NCBI RefSeq assembly: GCF_026340255.1
Contig: NZ_JAPEPJ010000001.1
Span: 4,247,501-4,311,500, forward strand
DNA: 64,000 bases
Reading direction: 5' to 3'
From: Streptomyces sp. NBC_01408
GTDB lineage: Bacteria > Actinomycetota > Actinomycetes > Streptomycetales > Streptomycetaceae
Position 1 is the first letter of the stretch. Each line of letters opens with the position of its first letter. The notes under the pieces were generated by a model. That model was given only the letters and a program-made list of their open reading frames with translations. It was not told where the DNA came from and ran no database searches. The position numbers and the translations under genes were made by a program. Positions 1 through 10,520 of this stretch are shown here, in pieces.

Positions 1-2215
<2,215 letters not shown>

Positions 2216-2288
2216 CAGTTGCTCGCGTCCACTGTGTTAGTTCTGAAGTAACGAACCGTGTCCATGCCCGGTTGGTTAACTTCATAGT

Positions 2289-2405
2289 GTTTCGGTGGTC
2301 ATAGCGTTAGGGAAACGCCCGGTTACATTCCGAACCCGGAAGCTAAGCCTTTCAGCGCCGATGGTACTGCAGGGGGGACCCTGTGGGAGAGTAGGACGCC
2401 GCCGA
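2289..2405 (+). rRNA. 5S ribosomal RNA
   Basis: Starts with GTTTCGGTGGTCATAGCG and contains the conserved CCCGGTTACATTCCGAACCCG and GGGGGACCCTGTGGGAGAG parts; length of about 117 bases fits the family. It follows the 23S gene after a spacer of about 73 bases that holds no tRNA, the usual 23S-5S arrangement of an actinobacterial rrn operon. Confidence 0.97.
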
Positions 2406-2418
2406 ACAATCATTGCGG

Positions 2419-2462
2419 AAGCCCCGCACCAAACCCTTACGGGTTCGGTGCGGGGCTTTTCT
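2419..2462 (+). terminator. rrn operon terminator
   Basis: A stem with arms GCCCCGCACCAAACCC (2421-2436) and GGGTTCGGTGCGGGGC (2441-2456), 15 of 16 positions paired, around a TTAC loop and followed by TTTT. It lies 13 bases after the 5S gene and ends the rRNA transcript before the next coding gene. Confidence 0.93.
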
Positions 2463-2537
2463 GCGTTCCGGGCACGTGTGCGGTCTCCTGTAGGGTCAGG
2501 GGGCATCGTTCAACTTTTCTAGCGTGGAGGCCCCCGG

Positions 2538-3128
2538 GTGGAGGTCCAGGAGACTCGGGTTCAGACAGACCGAATTTTCACCATTCCGAACATCCTGAGC
2601 ATGGCTCGCCTGGCCGGCGTACCCCTGTTCCTGTGGCTGATCCTCGTGGAGTACGACGGATGGGCCCTGGCCGTCCTCATGCTCAGCGGTATCAGCGACT
2701 ACCTCGACGGGAAGCTTGCCCGGCGCTGGAACCAGATCAGCAACCTAGGACGGCTGCTGGATCCGGCCGCGGACCGGTTGTACATCCTGTCGACGCTCTT
2801 CGGTCTGACCTATCGCGAGCTTCTGCCACTGTGGCTCACCGGCGCTCTGCTGGCGCGTGAGCTGATGCTGCTGGTCATGGTGTGGATCCTGCGCCGACAC
2901 GGCTATCCGCCGCCGCAGGTGAACTTCCTGGGCAAGGCCGCGACCTTCAATCTGATGTACGCGTTCCCCCTGCTCCTGCTCAGTGACGGCACCGGTTGGT
3001 TGGCCTGGATGGGGTCAGTTTTCGGATGGGCGTTCGCAGGATGGGGTACAACCCTCTATTGGTGGGCAGGAGTGCTGTACGTGGTCCAAGTCCGCCGTCT
3101 TGTGAAGGCGGACGCCACGGCCGATTGA
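2538..3128 (+). CDS. CDP-alcohol phosphatidyltransferase family protein (PgsA2-like)
   Basis: Membrane enzyme of the family that transfers a phospholipid head group from CDP-diacylglycerol to an alcohol. The 196-residue protein carries the family signature in one run, residues about 54-80: D-x2-D-G-x2-A-R-x8-G-x3-D-x3-D (SDYLDGKLARRW, then GRLLDPAADR), and several hydrophobic segments. GTG start is preceded by GGAGG at 2526-2530, seven bases upstream. It is the first gene after the rRNA operon and opens the forward run toward the DUF881 genes. In mycobacteria the matching gene (pgsA2, Rv1822) holds the same place before DUF881 and sbp. The acceptor alcohol (glycerol phosphate, inositol phosphate or other) cannot be read from the sequence. 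Confidence 0.9.
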   Translation: MEVQETRVQTDRIFTIPNILSMARLAGVPLFLWLILVEYDGWALAVLMLSGISDYLDGKLARRWNQISNLGRLLDPAADRLYILSTLFGLTYRELLPLWLTGALLARELMLLVMVWILRRHGYPPPQVNFLGKAATFNLMYAFPLLLLSDGTGWLAWMGSVFGWAFAGWGTTLYWWAGVLYVVQVRRLVKADATAD

Positions 3129-3226
3129 GCTCGCTCGGCGCCGGCTGACGCGGAGGAGTTGCGGAGTCACCGTCGGGACGGGTGAGGTCGGCGAGAACGT
3201 CGTCTCTCAAGGAGGACTCTTCCGAC

Positions 3227-5722
3227 ATGAAGGCCGTCGTGATGGCCGGTGGCGAAGGAACTCGTCTTCGCCCCATGACCTCGAGCATGCCCAAGCCGCT
3301 CCTGCCGGTGGCCAACCGGCCGATCATGGAGCATGTGCTCAGGCTGCTCAAGCGGCATGGGCTCAATGAGACCGTGGTCACCGTGCAGTTCCTGGCGTCG
3401 CTCGTCAAGAACTACTTCGGTGACGGCGAGGAGCTCGGAATGGAGCTCACCTATGCCAACGAGGAGAAGCCACTCGGGACCGCCGGCAGCGTGAAGAACG
3501 CCGAGGAGGCCTTGAAGGACGACACCTTCCTCGTCATCTCCGGCGACGCGCTCACCGACTTCGACCTCACCGACCTCATCCGCTTCCACAAGGAAAAGGG
3601 CGGGCTCGTCACGGTGTGCCTGACCCGGGTGCCGAACCCGCTGGAGTTCGGCATCACCATCGTGGACGAAGAGGGCAAGGTCGAGCGCTTCCTGGAGAAG
3701 CCGACCTGGGGACAGGTGTTCTCGGACACCATCAACACCGGCATCTACGTGATGGAGCCGGAGATCTTCGACTACGTGGACCCGGACGTCTCGGTGGACT
3801 GGTCCGGCGACGTCTTCCCCCAGCTCATGAAGGAAGGCCGGCCGATCTACGGCTACGTGGCCGAGGGCTACTGGGAGGACGTCGGCACCCACGAGAGCTA
3901 CGTCAAGGCGCAGGCCGACGTGCTCGAGGGTCTGGTCCAGGTCGACATGGAGGGCTTCGAGATCTCCCCCGGCGTGTGGATCGCCGAAGGCGCCGAGGTC
4001 AGCCCCGACGCGGTGCTGCGCGGGCCCCTGTACATCGGGGACTATGCCAAGGTCGAGGCCGGTGTGGAGATCCGTGAGCACACGGTCATCGGCTCGAACG
4101 TCGTCGTGAAGAGCGGGGCCTTCCTCCACAAGGCCGTCATCCACGACAACGTGTACATCGGGCCCCACAGCAACCTGCGCGGCTGCGTCATCGGCAAGAA
4201 CACCGACATCATGCGGGCCGCGCGGATCGAGGACGGGGCGGTCATCGGCGACGAGTGCCTCGTCGGTGAGGAATCGATCGTTCAGGGGAACGTGCGGGTC
4301 TACCCCTTCAAGACGATCGAAGCCGGTGCCTTCGTCAACACGTCGGTCATCTGGGAGTCCAGAGGCCAGGCACATCTGTTCGGAGCCCGGGGAGTCACGG
4401 GCATCCTGAACGTGGAGATCACCCCGGAACTGGTGGTGCGGCTCGCCGGAGCGTACGCGACGACCCTGAAGAAGGGTGCGATCGTCACCACGGCCCGTGA
4501 CCACTCCCGAGGTGCCAGAGCGCTCAAGAGAGCCGTGATCTCGGCTCTCCAGGCCAGCGCCATCGACGTACGGGACCTGGAGAACGTACCGCTCCCGGTG
4601 GCGCGGCAGCAGACCGCCCGGGGCAGTGCCGGCGGGATCATGCTGCGGACCTCGCCGGGGGTGCCGGACTCCGTCGACATCATGTTCCTGGACGAGCGGG
4701 GAGCCGACCTCTCGCAGGCCGGGCAGCGCAAGCTGGACCGCGTGTACGCACGGCAGGAGTACCGGCGTGCCTTCCCGGGCGAGATCGGTGACCTCCAGTT
4801 CCCGTCCAGCGTCTTCGACTCCTACACCGGCTCCCTGCTGCGGCGGGTGGACACCACCGGTATCGGTGACGCCGGGCTCAAGGTGGTCGTGGACGCCTCC
4901 AACGGCAGCGCCGGACTCGTCCTGCCCAGCCTGCTGGGCCGGCTCGGGGTGGACGCCCTGACGATCAACCCCGGTCTCGACGAGTCCAGGCCCACGGAGA
5001 GCACGGAGTCCCGGCGGGCCGGCCTGGTACGGCTCGGGGAGATCGTGGCCTCGGCGCGGGCGGCGTTCGGGGTGCGCTTCGACCCGGTGGGCGAGCGGAT
5101 CTCCCTGGTGGACGAGCGCGGGCGGATCATCGAGGACGACCGGGCCCTGCTGGTGATGCTCGACCTGGTGGCCGCCGAGAAACGCAGCGGCAAGGTGGCG
5201 CTGCCGGTGACCACGACGCGGGTCGCCGAGCAGGTGGCCGCCTACCACGGCACGCAGGTGGAGTGGACGACGACCTCACCCGACGACCTGACCCGGGTGG
5301 GCCGGGCGGAGACGACCATCTTCGGCGGCGACGGCCGGGGCGGATTCATCGTTCCGGAGTTCAGCAGCGTCTTCGACGGATCCGCGGCCTTCGTGCAGCT
5401 CCTCGGGCTGGTGGCGAGGACCCAGCTCACGCTGAGCCAGATCGACGCCCGGATCCCGCGGGCCCACGTGCTCAAGCGGGACGTGCCCACGCCGTGGGCG
5501 GTGAAGGGACTCGTCATGCGGCGGGTCGTCGAGGCGGCCGGAGACCGGCAGGTGGACACCACCGACGGGGTGCGGGTGGTCGAGGCAGACGGGCGCTGGG
5601 CGCTGGTCCTGCCGGACCCGGCGGAGGCGGTCACCCACCTGTGGGCCGAAGGTCCCGACGACACCTCGGCGCAGGCCCTGCTCGACGAGTGGGCCGCGGT
5701 GGTGGACGGCGCCGGGCACTGA
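3227..5722 (+). CDS. Mannose-1-phosphate guanylyltransferase fused to a degenerate phosphomannomutase domain
   Basis: Expected to make GDP-mannose from mannose-1-phosphate and GTP for glycan and protein mannosylation. The N-terminal third (residues 1 to about 235) is a sugar nucleotidyltransferase with [20 protein letters not shown]; left-handed beta-helix hexapeptide repeats follow (about 250-380). The rest (about 385-831) has the fold pattern of phosphohexomutases, but catalytic motifs are altered: the phosphoserine loop reads [10 protein letters not shown] near residues 473-482 instead of TASHNP, and the metal loop reads RFDPVGER (617-624) instead of xDGDxDR. The ATG at 3227 is chosen because AAGGAGGA lies at 3209-3216; a start 45 bases earlier lacks such a site. 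Fusions of this type are common in Streptomyces. Whether the mutase half has any catalytic activity is doubtful. Confidence 0.9.
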   Translation: MKAVVMAGGEGTRLRPMTSSMPKPLLPVANRPIMEHVLRLLKRHGLNETVVTVQFLASLVKNYFGDGEELGMELTYANEEKPLGTAGSVKNAEEALKDDTFLVISGDALTDFDLTDLIRFHKEKGGLVTVCLTRVPNPLEFGITIVDEEGKVERFLEKPTWGQVFSDTINTGIYVMEPEIFDYVDPDVSVDWSGDVFPQLMKEGRPIYGYVAEGYWEDVGTHESYVKAQADVLEGLVQVDMEGFEISPGVWIAEGAEVSPDAVLRGPLYIGDYAKVEAGVEIREHTVIGSNVVVKSGAFLHKAVIHDNVYIGPHSNLRGCVIGKNTDIMRAARIEDGAVIGDECLVGEESIVQGNVRVYPFKTIEAGAFVNTSVIWESRGQAHLFGARGVTGILNVEITPELVVRLAGAYATTLKKGAIVTTARDHSRGARALKRAVISALQASAIDVRDLENVPLPVARQQTARGSAGGIMLRTSPGVPDSVDIMFLDERGADLSQAGQRKLDRVYARQEYRRAFPGEIGDLQFPSSVFDSYTGSLLRRVDTTGIGDAGLKVVVDASNGSAGLVLPSLLGRLGVDALTINPGLDESRPTESTESRRAGLVRLGEIVASARAAFGVRFDPVGERISLVDERGRIIEDDRALLVMLDLVAAEKRSGKVALPVTTTRVAEQVAAYHGTQVEWTTTSPDDLTRVGRAETTIFGGDGRGGFIVPEFSSVFDGSAAFVQLLGLVARTQLTLSQIDARIPRAHVLKRDVPTPWAVKGLVMRRVVEAAGDRQVDTTDGVRVVEADGRWALVLPDPAEAVTHLWAEGPDDTSAQALLDEWAAVVDGAGH

Positions 5723-5834
5723 GTGCCGTGCGCCGCAGGAGGCAGGAAGGAAGTCCTGGGGGCCGGGCGGGCTGCGTGTGCCGCCCGGCCCACAGGGTGG
5801 GCGCATTCGGTGTGGACGGCGCCGACATGCGACG

Positions 5835-6737
5835 ATGAGCGGTATGTCGCAGCCGTCCCACAACAGGAGTTCGGCGTCCCCGCCCGCGCGCCCGGACGCT
5901 TCCATGTCGCTGCTGACGCACGTGATGGACCACAGTCTCGACGAGGGCTACGCGGAGGCCTCGGCCCGGCGCGAGGCCGAGGGGACGGCGGGGCTGCCCC
6001 GCAGCCTCAAGGCCAAACTGGGGCTCGCCGCGGGGCTCGTGCTCGCCGCCATGGTCGTCACGCTGGGTGCGGCCAAGGCGCAGATAGCCGCTCCGGTGCT
6101 GGCCAAGGAGCGACAGGAACTGATCGACCGGGTGGAGCGGGCGGACGAGCGCGCCGACGGCCTGGAGCGGGACATCGAGCGGCTGCGGGAGAACGTCGCG
6201 GACCGCCAGCGGACGGCGCTGAAACAGCACGGCGGGGATCAGGGACAGCGCGTGGCGCTGCTGTCCGGTGCCACCGAGGTCCGGGGCCCCGGCGTGAAGC
6301 TGGTGGTGGACGACGCCAAGGATGCCGCTGCGGGCGGCGGCGGTCCGCGGGAGAGCGCCGGGTTCTCGGACACCGGCCGGCTCCGCGACCGCGACATGCA
6401 GAAGATCGTCAACGGGCTCTGGCAGTCCGGGGCCGAGGCCGTGTCCATCAACGGGCAGCGGCTGACGGCGCTGTCGGCGATCAGGGCCGCGGGCGACGCC
6501 ATACTGGTCGACAACAGGCCGCTCGTGCCGCCGTACGAGGTGCTGGCGGTGGGAGACAAGAAGCGGCTCGGCACCGCGTTCCAGGACTCGGCCGACGGTC
6601 AGTACCTGCACGTGCTGCAGGAGAGCTACGGGATCCGCTACACCCTGTCCCCGGAGGACGAGGTGCGGCTGCCGGCCGCCTCGAGCATCACCGTGCGGAC
6701 GGCGACAGCAGAAGAGCAGCAGAAGGGTGCATCGTGA
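5835..6737 (+). CDS. DUF881 membrane protein, first copy
   Basis: A 300-residue protein with a cytoplasmic N-terminus, one membrane segment (about 61-82), a coiled coil (about 88-128) and an extracytoplasmic DUF881 domain. The family has no agreed function; in mycobacteria and here it brackets the small membrane protein Sbp, which argues for a joint envelope role. The segment AAAGGGGPRESAG (about 171-183) is a flexible insert. The stop overlaps the GTG of the next gene by four bases (GTGA), so translation is probably coupled. The start is uncertain: ATG at 5835 and 5844 are both possible and neither has a good ribosome site. Confidence 0.85.
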   Translation: MSGMSQPSHNRSSASPPARPDASMSLLTHVMDHSLDEGYAEASARREAEGTAGLPRSLKAKLGLAAGLVLAAMVVTLGAAKAQIAAPVLAKERQELIDRVERADERADGLERDIERLRENVADRQRTALKQHGGDQGQRVALLSGATEVRGPGVKLVVDDAKDAAAGGGGPRESAGFSDTGRLRDRDMQKIVNGLWQSGAEAVSINGQRLTALSAIRAAGDAILVDNRPLVPPYEVLAVGDKKRLGTAFQDSADGQYLHVLQESYGIRYTLSPEDEVRLPAASSITVRTATAEEQQKGAS

Positions 6738-7066
6738 TCGCGGTACTGGGCCTCTTGGCCGGAGTGGTGGTCGGACTTCTGGTCCGGCCCGAAGTACCGG
6801 CCGTGGTGGAGCCTTATCTGCCGATCGCCGTGGTGGCGGCGCTGGACGCGGTCTTCGGCGGTCTGCGCGCGATGCTGGACGGCATCTTCGTGGACAAGGT
6901 CTTCGTGGTGTCGTTCCTCTCGAACGTGGTCGTGGCGGCCCTGATCGTCTTCCTCGGCGACAAGCTGGGTGTCGGCTCGCAGCTGTCCACGGGCGTCGTC
7001 GTGGTCTTCGGTATCCGTATCTTCTCCAACGCCGCGGCCATCCGCCGGCACGTGTTCCGGGCGTGA
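6734..7066 (+). CDS. sbp: Small basic membrane protein Sbp (DUF1290 family)
   Basis: A 110-residue, almost wholly hydrophobic protein with three or four membrane segments and a basic C-terminal tail (RRHVFRA). The length and the patterns LLVRPEVP and GGLRAMLDGIF are those of the small basic protein family first seen near division genes in Gram-positive bacteria. It starts with GTG inside the stop of the upstream DUF881 gene, and its own stop again forms a GTGA overlap with a possible start of the next DUF881 gene, so the three genes form one tight operon. Biochemical function is unknown; a membrane partner of the flanking DUF881 proteins is the natural inference. Confidence 0.88.
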   Translation: MIAVLGLLAGVVVGLLVRPEVPAVVEPYLPIAVVAALDAVFGGLRAMLDGIFVDKVFVVSFLSNVVVAALIVFLGDKLGVGSQLSTGVVVVFGIRIFSNAAAIRRHVFRA

Positions 7067-7071
7067 CGCCG

Positions 7072-7974
7072 ATGAGTACGAACGACAACCAGCCCGAGGG
7101 GCCCCAGGGCTCCGGTGGGCCCGTGGACCCGGTGACACCCGGGCCGTCCACGCCGCAGACGCCGGCGACGCCCCCGGCGCCGCCCGGTGGGCCCGCGCCG
7201 GCGCCGCCCGGTGGGCCCGCGCCGGCGGCTCCCGGTGGGCCCGCGGGGCCCGGGGAGACCGGTCGGCAGCGGCTGGCGTCCGGGCTGTGGCCGCCGCGGG
7301 TGAGCCGCGCGCAACTGATCGTCGCGCTGCTGCTGTTCGTCCTCGGACTGGGGCTGGCCATCCAGGTGCGGTCCAACAGCGACTCCAGCGCGCTGCGCGG
7401 GGCCCGTCAGGAGGACCTCGTACGGATCCTCGACGAGCTCGACGGGCGGACCAAGCGCCTGGAGGACGAGAAGCAGCGTCTGGAGGACCAGCGCAGGGAG
7501 CTGGAGAGCAGCTCCAACCAGGCCGAGGAGGCCCGTAAGCAGACCGTGGAGAAGGAGCGCCAACTCGGCATCCTGGCCGGTACGGTGGCAGCCCAGGGGC
7601 CGGGCATCACGCTGAAGATCACCGATCCTACGGGCCAGGTCACGTCGGACCAGCTGCTGGACACGCTCCAGGAGCTGCGGGCGGCCGGGGCCGAGGCGAT
7701 CCAGATCAACGGTGTGCGGATCGTGGCGGGCTCGTACTTCTCGGACGCGGACGGCGGGGTCGCCATCGACGGTAAGAAGATCACACAGCCTTATGAGTTC
7801 AAGGTGATCGGCAAGCCCCAGGACCTGGAGCCGGCGCTCAACATCCCCGGCGGTGTGGTCCAGACGCTGGAGAAGGAGCAGGCGACCGTGGCCGTCACAC
7901 GGTCGGCGAAGATCGTTGTGGATGCCTTGCGAGTTGCGAAGCAGCCTGACTACGCTCGGTCGTCATCGTCATGA
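7072..7974 (+). CDS. DUF881 membrane protein, second copy
   Basis: Also 300 residues. Residues 1-70 are a Pro/Gly-rich tail with near-repeats of APPGGPAP; a membrane segment spans about 81-99; a strongly charged coiled coil follows (about 113-165, RLEDEKQRLEDQRRELE); the DUF881 domain fills the C-terminus. The two copies share plan but not tail, so they probably form a hetero-complex rather than being redundant (inference). The ATG at 7072 is listed; a GTG at 7063 that overlaps the sbp stop is an equally possible, translationally coupled start. The 190 bases after the stop hold no gene. Confidence 0.85.
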   Translation: MSTNDNQPEGPQGSGGPVDPVTPGPSTPQTPATPPAPPGGPAPAPPGGPAPAAPGGPAGPGETGRQRLASGLWPPRVSRAQLIVALLLFVLGLGLAIQVRSNSDSSALRGARQEDLVRILDELDGRTKRLEDEKQRLEDQRRELESSSNQAEEARKQTVEKERQLGILAGTVAAQGPGITLKITDPTGQVTSDQLLDTLQELRAAGAEAIQINGVRIVAGSYFSDADGGVAIDGKKITQPYEFKVIGKPQDLEPALNIPGGVVQTLEKEQATVAVTRSAKIVVDALRVAKQPDYARSSSS

Positions 7975-8164
7975 GACGGGGCGGAGTGTGGACCGGCTCA
8001 CGTGGGCGGATGCCTGCGGGGGGTCGGCGCACCGAAGTCGCGGTGCGTGGTGGAAACTGTCTGGTGGTTACGGACGTTGTGAGAATGTCCGGGTCGGCAG
8101 GTGTGTGCATGCGGAGTTCGTCCTGCCCCACGGGCGGGTCTATTTCGGTCAAGGGGAATCGCCC

Positions 8165-9001
8165 GTGAAGTTGTTTGAGAAGTTGTTCGGCAAGAAGAAC
8201 CGTGAGGAAGGCGGCGCGGCACGTCACCGTGCCGGGCACGGTGACGCGGAAGGGCAGGGCGACCGGCCGCTCTTCCGCGACGAGGTCGCGGGCGGCGGTG
8301 ATGTTCCGGGCGCCCACGGCGCGTCGGCTGTTGACCCTGCCGGTACCGGACGCATAGGTTTCGGTGAACCGTCAACCTCAAGTTCGGGTGGAGGGTTTGC
8401 CCCCGACCCGTATGCCACCAATGCCTCCGCGGGGCAGCCGCGGCGCGAGGAGCCGTCCATGTCGGCCGAGCAGATTTGCAGCAGGTGCGGACACCGCAGC
8501 GATGCGGCGAGCCGGTTCTGCTCCAACTGCGGGGCGCCGCTGCGGCCGGGCCTGACGCCGGAGCGTGCCTCGGAGACCACGTCCACCATCTCGATCTCGG
8601 GCCTCGAGGCCTACGAGGCCGAGGTGTCGGGACAGACGCACGCGTCGTCCTCGCTGTCCCCCGAGGCCCAGGCCGCGGTGGAGGCACTGCCCCCCGGTTC
8701 CGCCCTGCTGATCGTGCGGCGCGGCCCCAACTCCGGCAGCCGCTTCCTGCTGGACGGCGAACTGACCACGGCAGGCCGGCACCCGCAGAGCGACATCTTC
8801 CTGGACGACGTCACCGTCTCCCGGCGGCACGTCGAGTTCCGCAGGAGCCAGGAAGGCGGCTTCACCGTCTCCGACGTGGGCAGCCTCAACGGCACGTACG
8901 TCAACCGTGAGCCGATCGACTCGGTCGCCCTCCACAACGGCGACGAGGTCCAGATCGGCAAGTACCGGCTGGTCTTCTACGCGAGCCTGCGGGGCATCTG
9001 A
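8165..9001 (+). CDS. garA: FHA-domain phospho-switch protein, GarA/OdhI type, with zinc ribbon
   Basis: Homologue of the regulators that bind and inhibit 2-oxoglutarate dehydrogenase and glutamate enzymes unless phosphorylated by Ser/Thr kinases (GarA in mycobacteria, OdhI in corynebacteria). The kinase target ETTS is at residues 137-140 and the FHA domain at about 183-270, with the phosphopeptide-binding positions R205, S219, R220, H222 and N242 (GRHPQSD, TVSRRH, SLNGTY). Unlike mycobacterial GarA it carries about 100 extra N-terminal residues and a four-cysteine zinc ribbon (C105, C108, C119, C122). GTG at 8165 has AAGGGGA seven bases upstream; an internal ATG at 8460 with GAGGAG could give a short form. 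The next gene is ftsR, as in mycobacteria. Confidence 0.9.
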   Translation: MKLFEKLFGKKNREEGGAARHRAGHGDAEGQGDRPLFRDEVAGGGDVPGAHGASAVDPAGTGRIGFGEPSTSSSGGGFAPDPYATNASAGQPRREEPSMSAEQICSRCGHRSDAASRFCSNCGAPLRPGLTPERASETTSTISISGLEAYEAEVSGQTHASSSLSPEAQAAVEALPPGSALLIVRRGPNSGSRFLLDGELTTAGRHPQSDIFLDDVTVSRRHVEFRRSQEGGFTVSDVGSLNGTYVNREPIDSVALHNGDEVQIGKYRLVFYASLRGI

Positions 9002-9019
9002 TCCGTCAAGGAAGGCCCC

Positions 9020-9802
9020 ATGCTGCGCACCCCGACCGGCGGTGCCCCGAAGAACGGCACCGCCGGGACCACCGGCCCGGCCGGGCGGCTGGTGAGCATC
9101 GGCACGGTGCTCACCCAGCTCCGTGACGAGTTCCCCGAAGTCACGATCTCGAAGATCCGCTTCCTGGAGGCGGAGGGGCTCGTCGAGCCCAGGCGCACAC
9201 CTTCCGGATACCGCAAGTTCAGCACCGAGGACGTCGAGCGGCTGGCGCGCATCCTGCGCCTGCAGCGCGATCACTACATGCCGCTGAAGGTCATCCGCGA
9301 GCAGCTCGACGCGCTCGACCGCGGGGAGCAGATCCGCATCCCGGCGCCCACGGCCCACCGGGACCCCGGTGGCGCGTTCGACCCCGCCAGCCCCGCCGCC
9401 CTGTACGGCGAGGTGGGCCGGGAGCGGCCCTCGGCGCCCCGTGTGGGCCGGGCGGAGCTGATCGCCGCCGCGGAGGTGGACGAGGTGCAGCTGGTCGAGT
9501 GGGAGTCGTACGGGCTGCTCGCGGAGGCACCGGGCGGCGGTTTCGACGCCGAAGCCGTCACGGTGGCCCGGCTGGTCGCTGACCTGGGGCGATTCGGGCT
9601 GGAGCCGAGGCACCTGCGGGCGATGAAGGCCGCCGCGGACCGGGAGGCCGGTCTGGTCGAGCAGGTCGTGACGCCGCTGCGCAGGCACCGCAACCCGCAG
9701 ACCAGGGCGCATGCCGAGGCCACCCTCAAGGAGCTCGCGGGGCTCTCCGTACGGCTCCACGAGGCCCTCGTGCAGACGGCTCTGGGCGTCCGCTTGCGGT
9801 GA
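9020..9802 (+). CDS. ftsR: MerR-family regulator, FtsR type
   Basis: A 260-residue regulator with an N-terminal MerR winged helix (SIGTVLTQLRDEFPEVTISK, then RTPSGYRKFSTEDVERL) and a long helical C-terminal part that lacks metal-binding cysteines. It matches the FtsR/Rv1828 group; the corynebacterial member activates ftsZ. It lies 18 bases after the garA-like gene with a GGAAGG site before the ATG, so the two are probably co-transcribed, the same pairing as Rv1827-Rv1828. The ftsZ role is knowledge of the family and is not shown by this sequence. Confidence 0.88.
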   Translation: MLRTPTGGAPKNGTAGTTGPAGRLVSIGTVLTQLRDEFPEVTISKIRFLEAEGLVEPRRTPSGYRKFSTEDVERLARILRLQRDHYMPLKVIREQLDALDRGEQIRIPAPTAHRDPGGAFDPASPAALYGEVGRERPSAPRVGRAELIAAAEVDEVQLVEWESYGLLAEAPGGGFDAEAVTVARLVADLGRFGLEPRHLRAMKAAADREAGLVEQVVTPLRRHRNPQTRAHAEATLKELAGLSVRLHEALVQTALGVRLR

Positions 9803-9865
9803 CCGCGCTGGTCGGAGTGGAGCCCCGACTACCCAAACCTGCCGGGCAGGTCCTAGGGTTGCTGT

Positions 9866-10339
9866 GTGAACGAGCTCGACGTTGTGGGTGTCCGGGTGGA
9901 AATGCCCTCCAACCAACCGATCGTGCTCCTGCGTGAAGTGGGAGGCGACCGGTACCTCCCCATCTGGATCGGTCCAGGGGAGGCGACCGCCATTGCCTTC
10001 GCACAGCAGGGCATGGCCCCTGCCCGGCCGCTGACGCACGACCTGTTCAAGGACGTGCTGGAGGCGGTCGGTGAGGAGCTCACCGAGGTCCGGATCACGG
10101 ATCTGCGGGAGGGCGTCTTCTACGCGGAGCTCGTCTTCGCCAGCGGGGTCGAGGTGAGCGCGCGGCCTTCCGATGCCATAGCGCTGGCCCTGCGGACGGG
10201 GACGCCGATCTACGGCAGTGACGGCGTGCTGGACGACGCCGGAATCGCCATTCCGGACGAGCAGGAGGACGAGGTGGAGAAGTTCCGCGAGTTCCTCGAC
10301 CAGATCTCGCCCGAGGACTTCGGCACCGGCCCGCAGTGA
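9866..10339 (+). CDS. DUF151 / bifunctional nuclease family protein
   Basis: A 157-residue protein of the DUF151 family (VGVRVEMPSNQPIVLLRE, then RYLPIWIGPGEATAIA), relatives of which have been called bifunctional DNase/RNases in plants; the bacterial role is unsettled. The C-terminal acidic stretch EQEDEVEKFREFLDQISPED is typical of actinobacterial members. The GTG start at 9866 stands exactly six bases after TAGGGT (9854-9859), so the transcript is probably leaderless. In mycobacteria the homologue Rv1829 also separates two MerR genes, as here. Confidence 0.85.
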   Translation: MNELDVVGVRVEMPSNQPIVLLREVGGDRYLPIWIGPGEATAIAFAQQGMAPARPLTHDLFKDVLEAVGEELTEVRITDLREGVFYAELVFASGVEVSARPSDAIALALRTGTPIYGSDGVLDDAGIAIPDEQEDEVEKFREFLDQISPEDFGTGPQ

Positions 10340-10432
10340 GGCGCCGGCCGCGTCGTCCACGCGGAACTGCCAGCCCATTCGAGTAGCCTTTCCCCGCAAA
10401 GGGATACGGGAAACCACTCTCAGGGTGATTAT

Positions 10433-10498
10433 CACTCGGCGTGCCGAGTGTGGCGATCGTTGACGCACCCCTGGTGACTGCCTACCTTCAAGGTGGGC
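10433..10498 (+). promoter_or_regulatory. Promoter with two inverted repeats before the second MerR gene
   Basis: A near-consensus vegetative promoter: TTGACG at 10460-10465, 17 bases, TACCTT at 10483-10488. The -10 box sits inside an imperfect 19-base palindrome (GCCTACCTT C AAGGTGGGC, 10480-10498). Just upstream is a perfect repeat CACTCGGC-GT-GCCGAGTG (10433-10450). The two elements look like operators for autoregulation by the MerR protein or for another regulator; which protein binds is inference. The rest of the 10340-10520 gap shows nothing else. Confidence 0.7.
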
Positions 10499-10520
10499 AG
10501 GTCAAGGACGGAGGGTCGGC

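Noticed and set aside
2216..2288. Possible tRNA in the 23S-5S spacer
   Set aside because: Too short and without tRNA arms; ordinary spacer.
3167..5248. 693-codon frame on the minus strand
   Set aside because: Antisense shadow of the GDP-mannose gene; High-GC DNA gives long mirror frames. Its His/Val/Asp/Arg-rich sequence has no fold and no ribosome site.
7975..8164. Decayed gcvH where mycobacteria have the gene
   Set aside because: No lipoyl-domain motif (such as the DK lysine loop) in any frame; simply absent.
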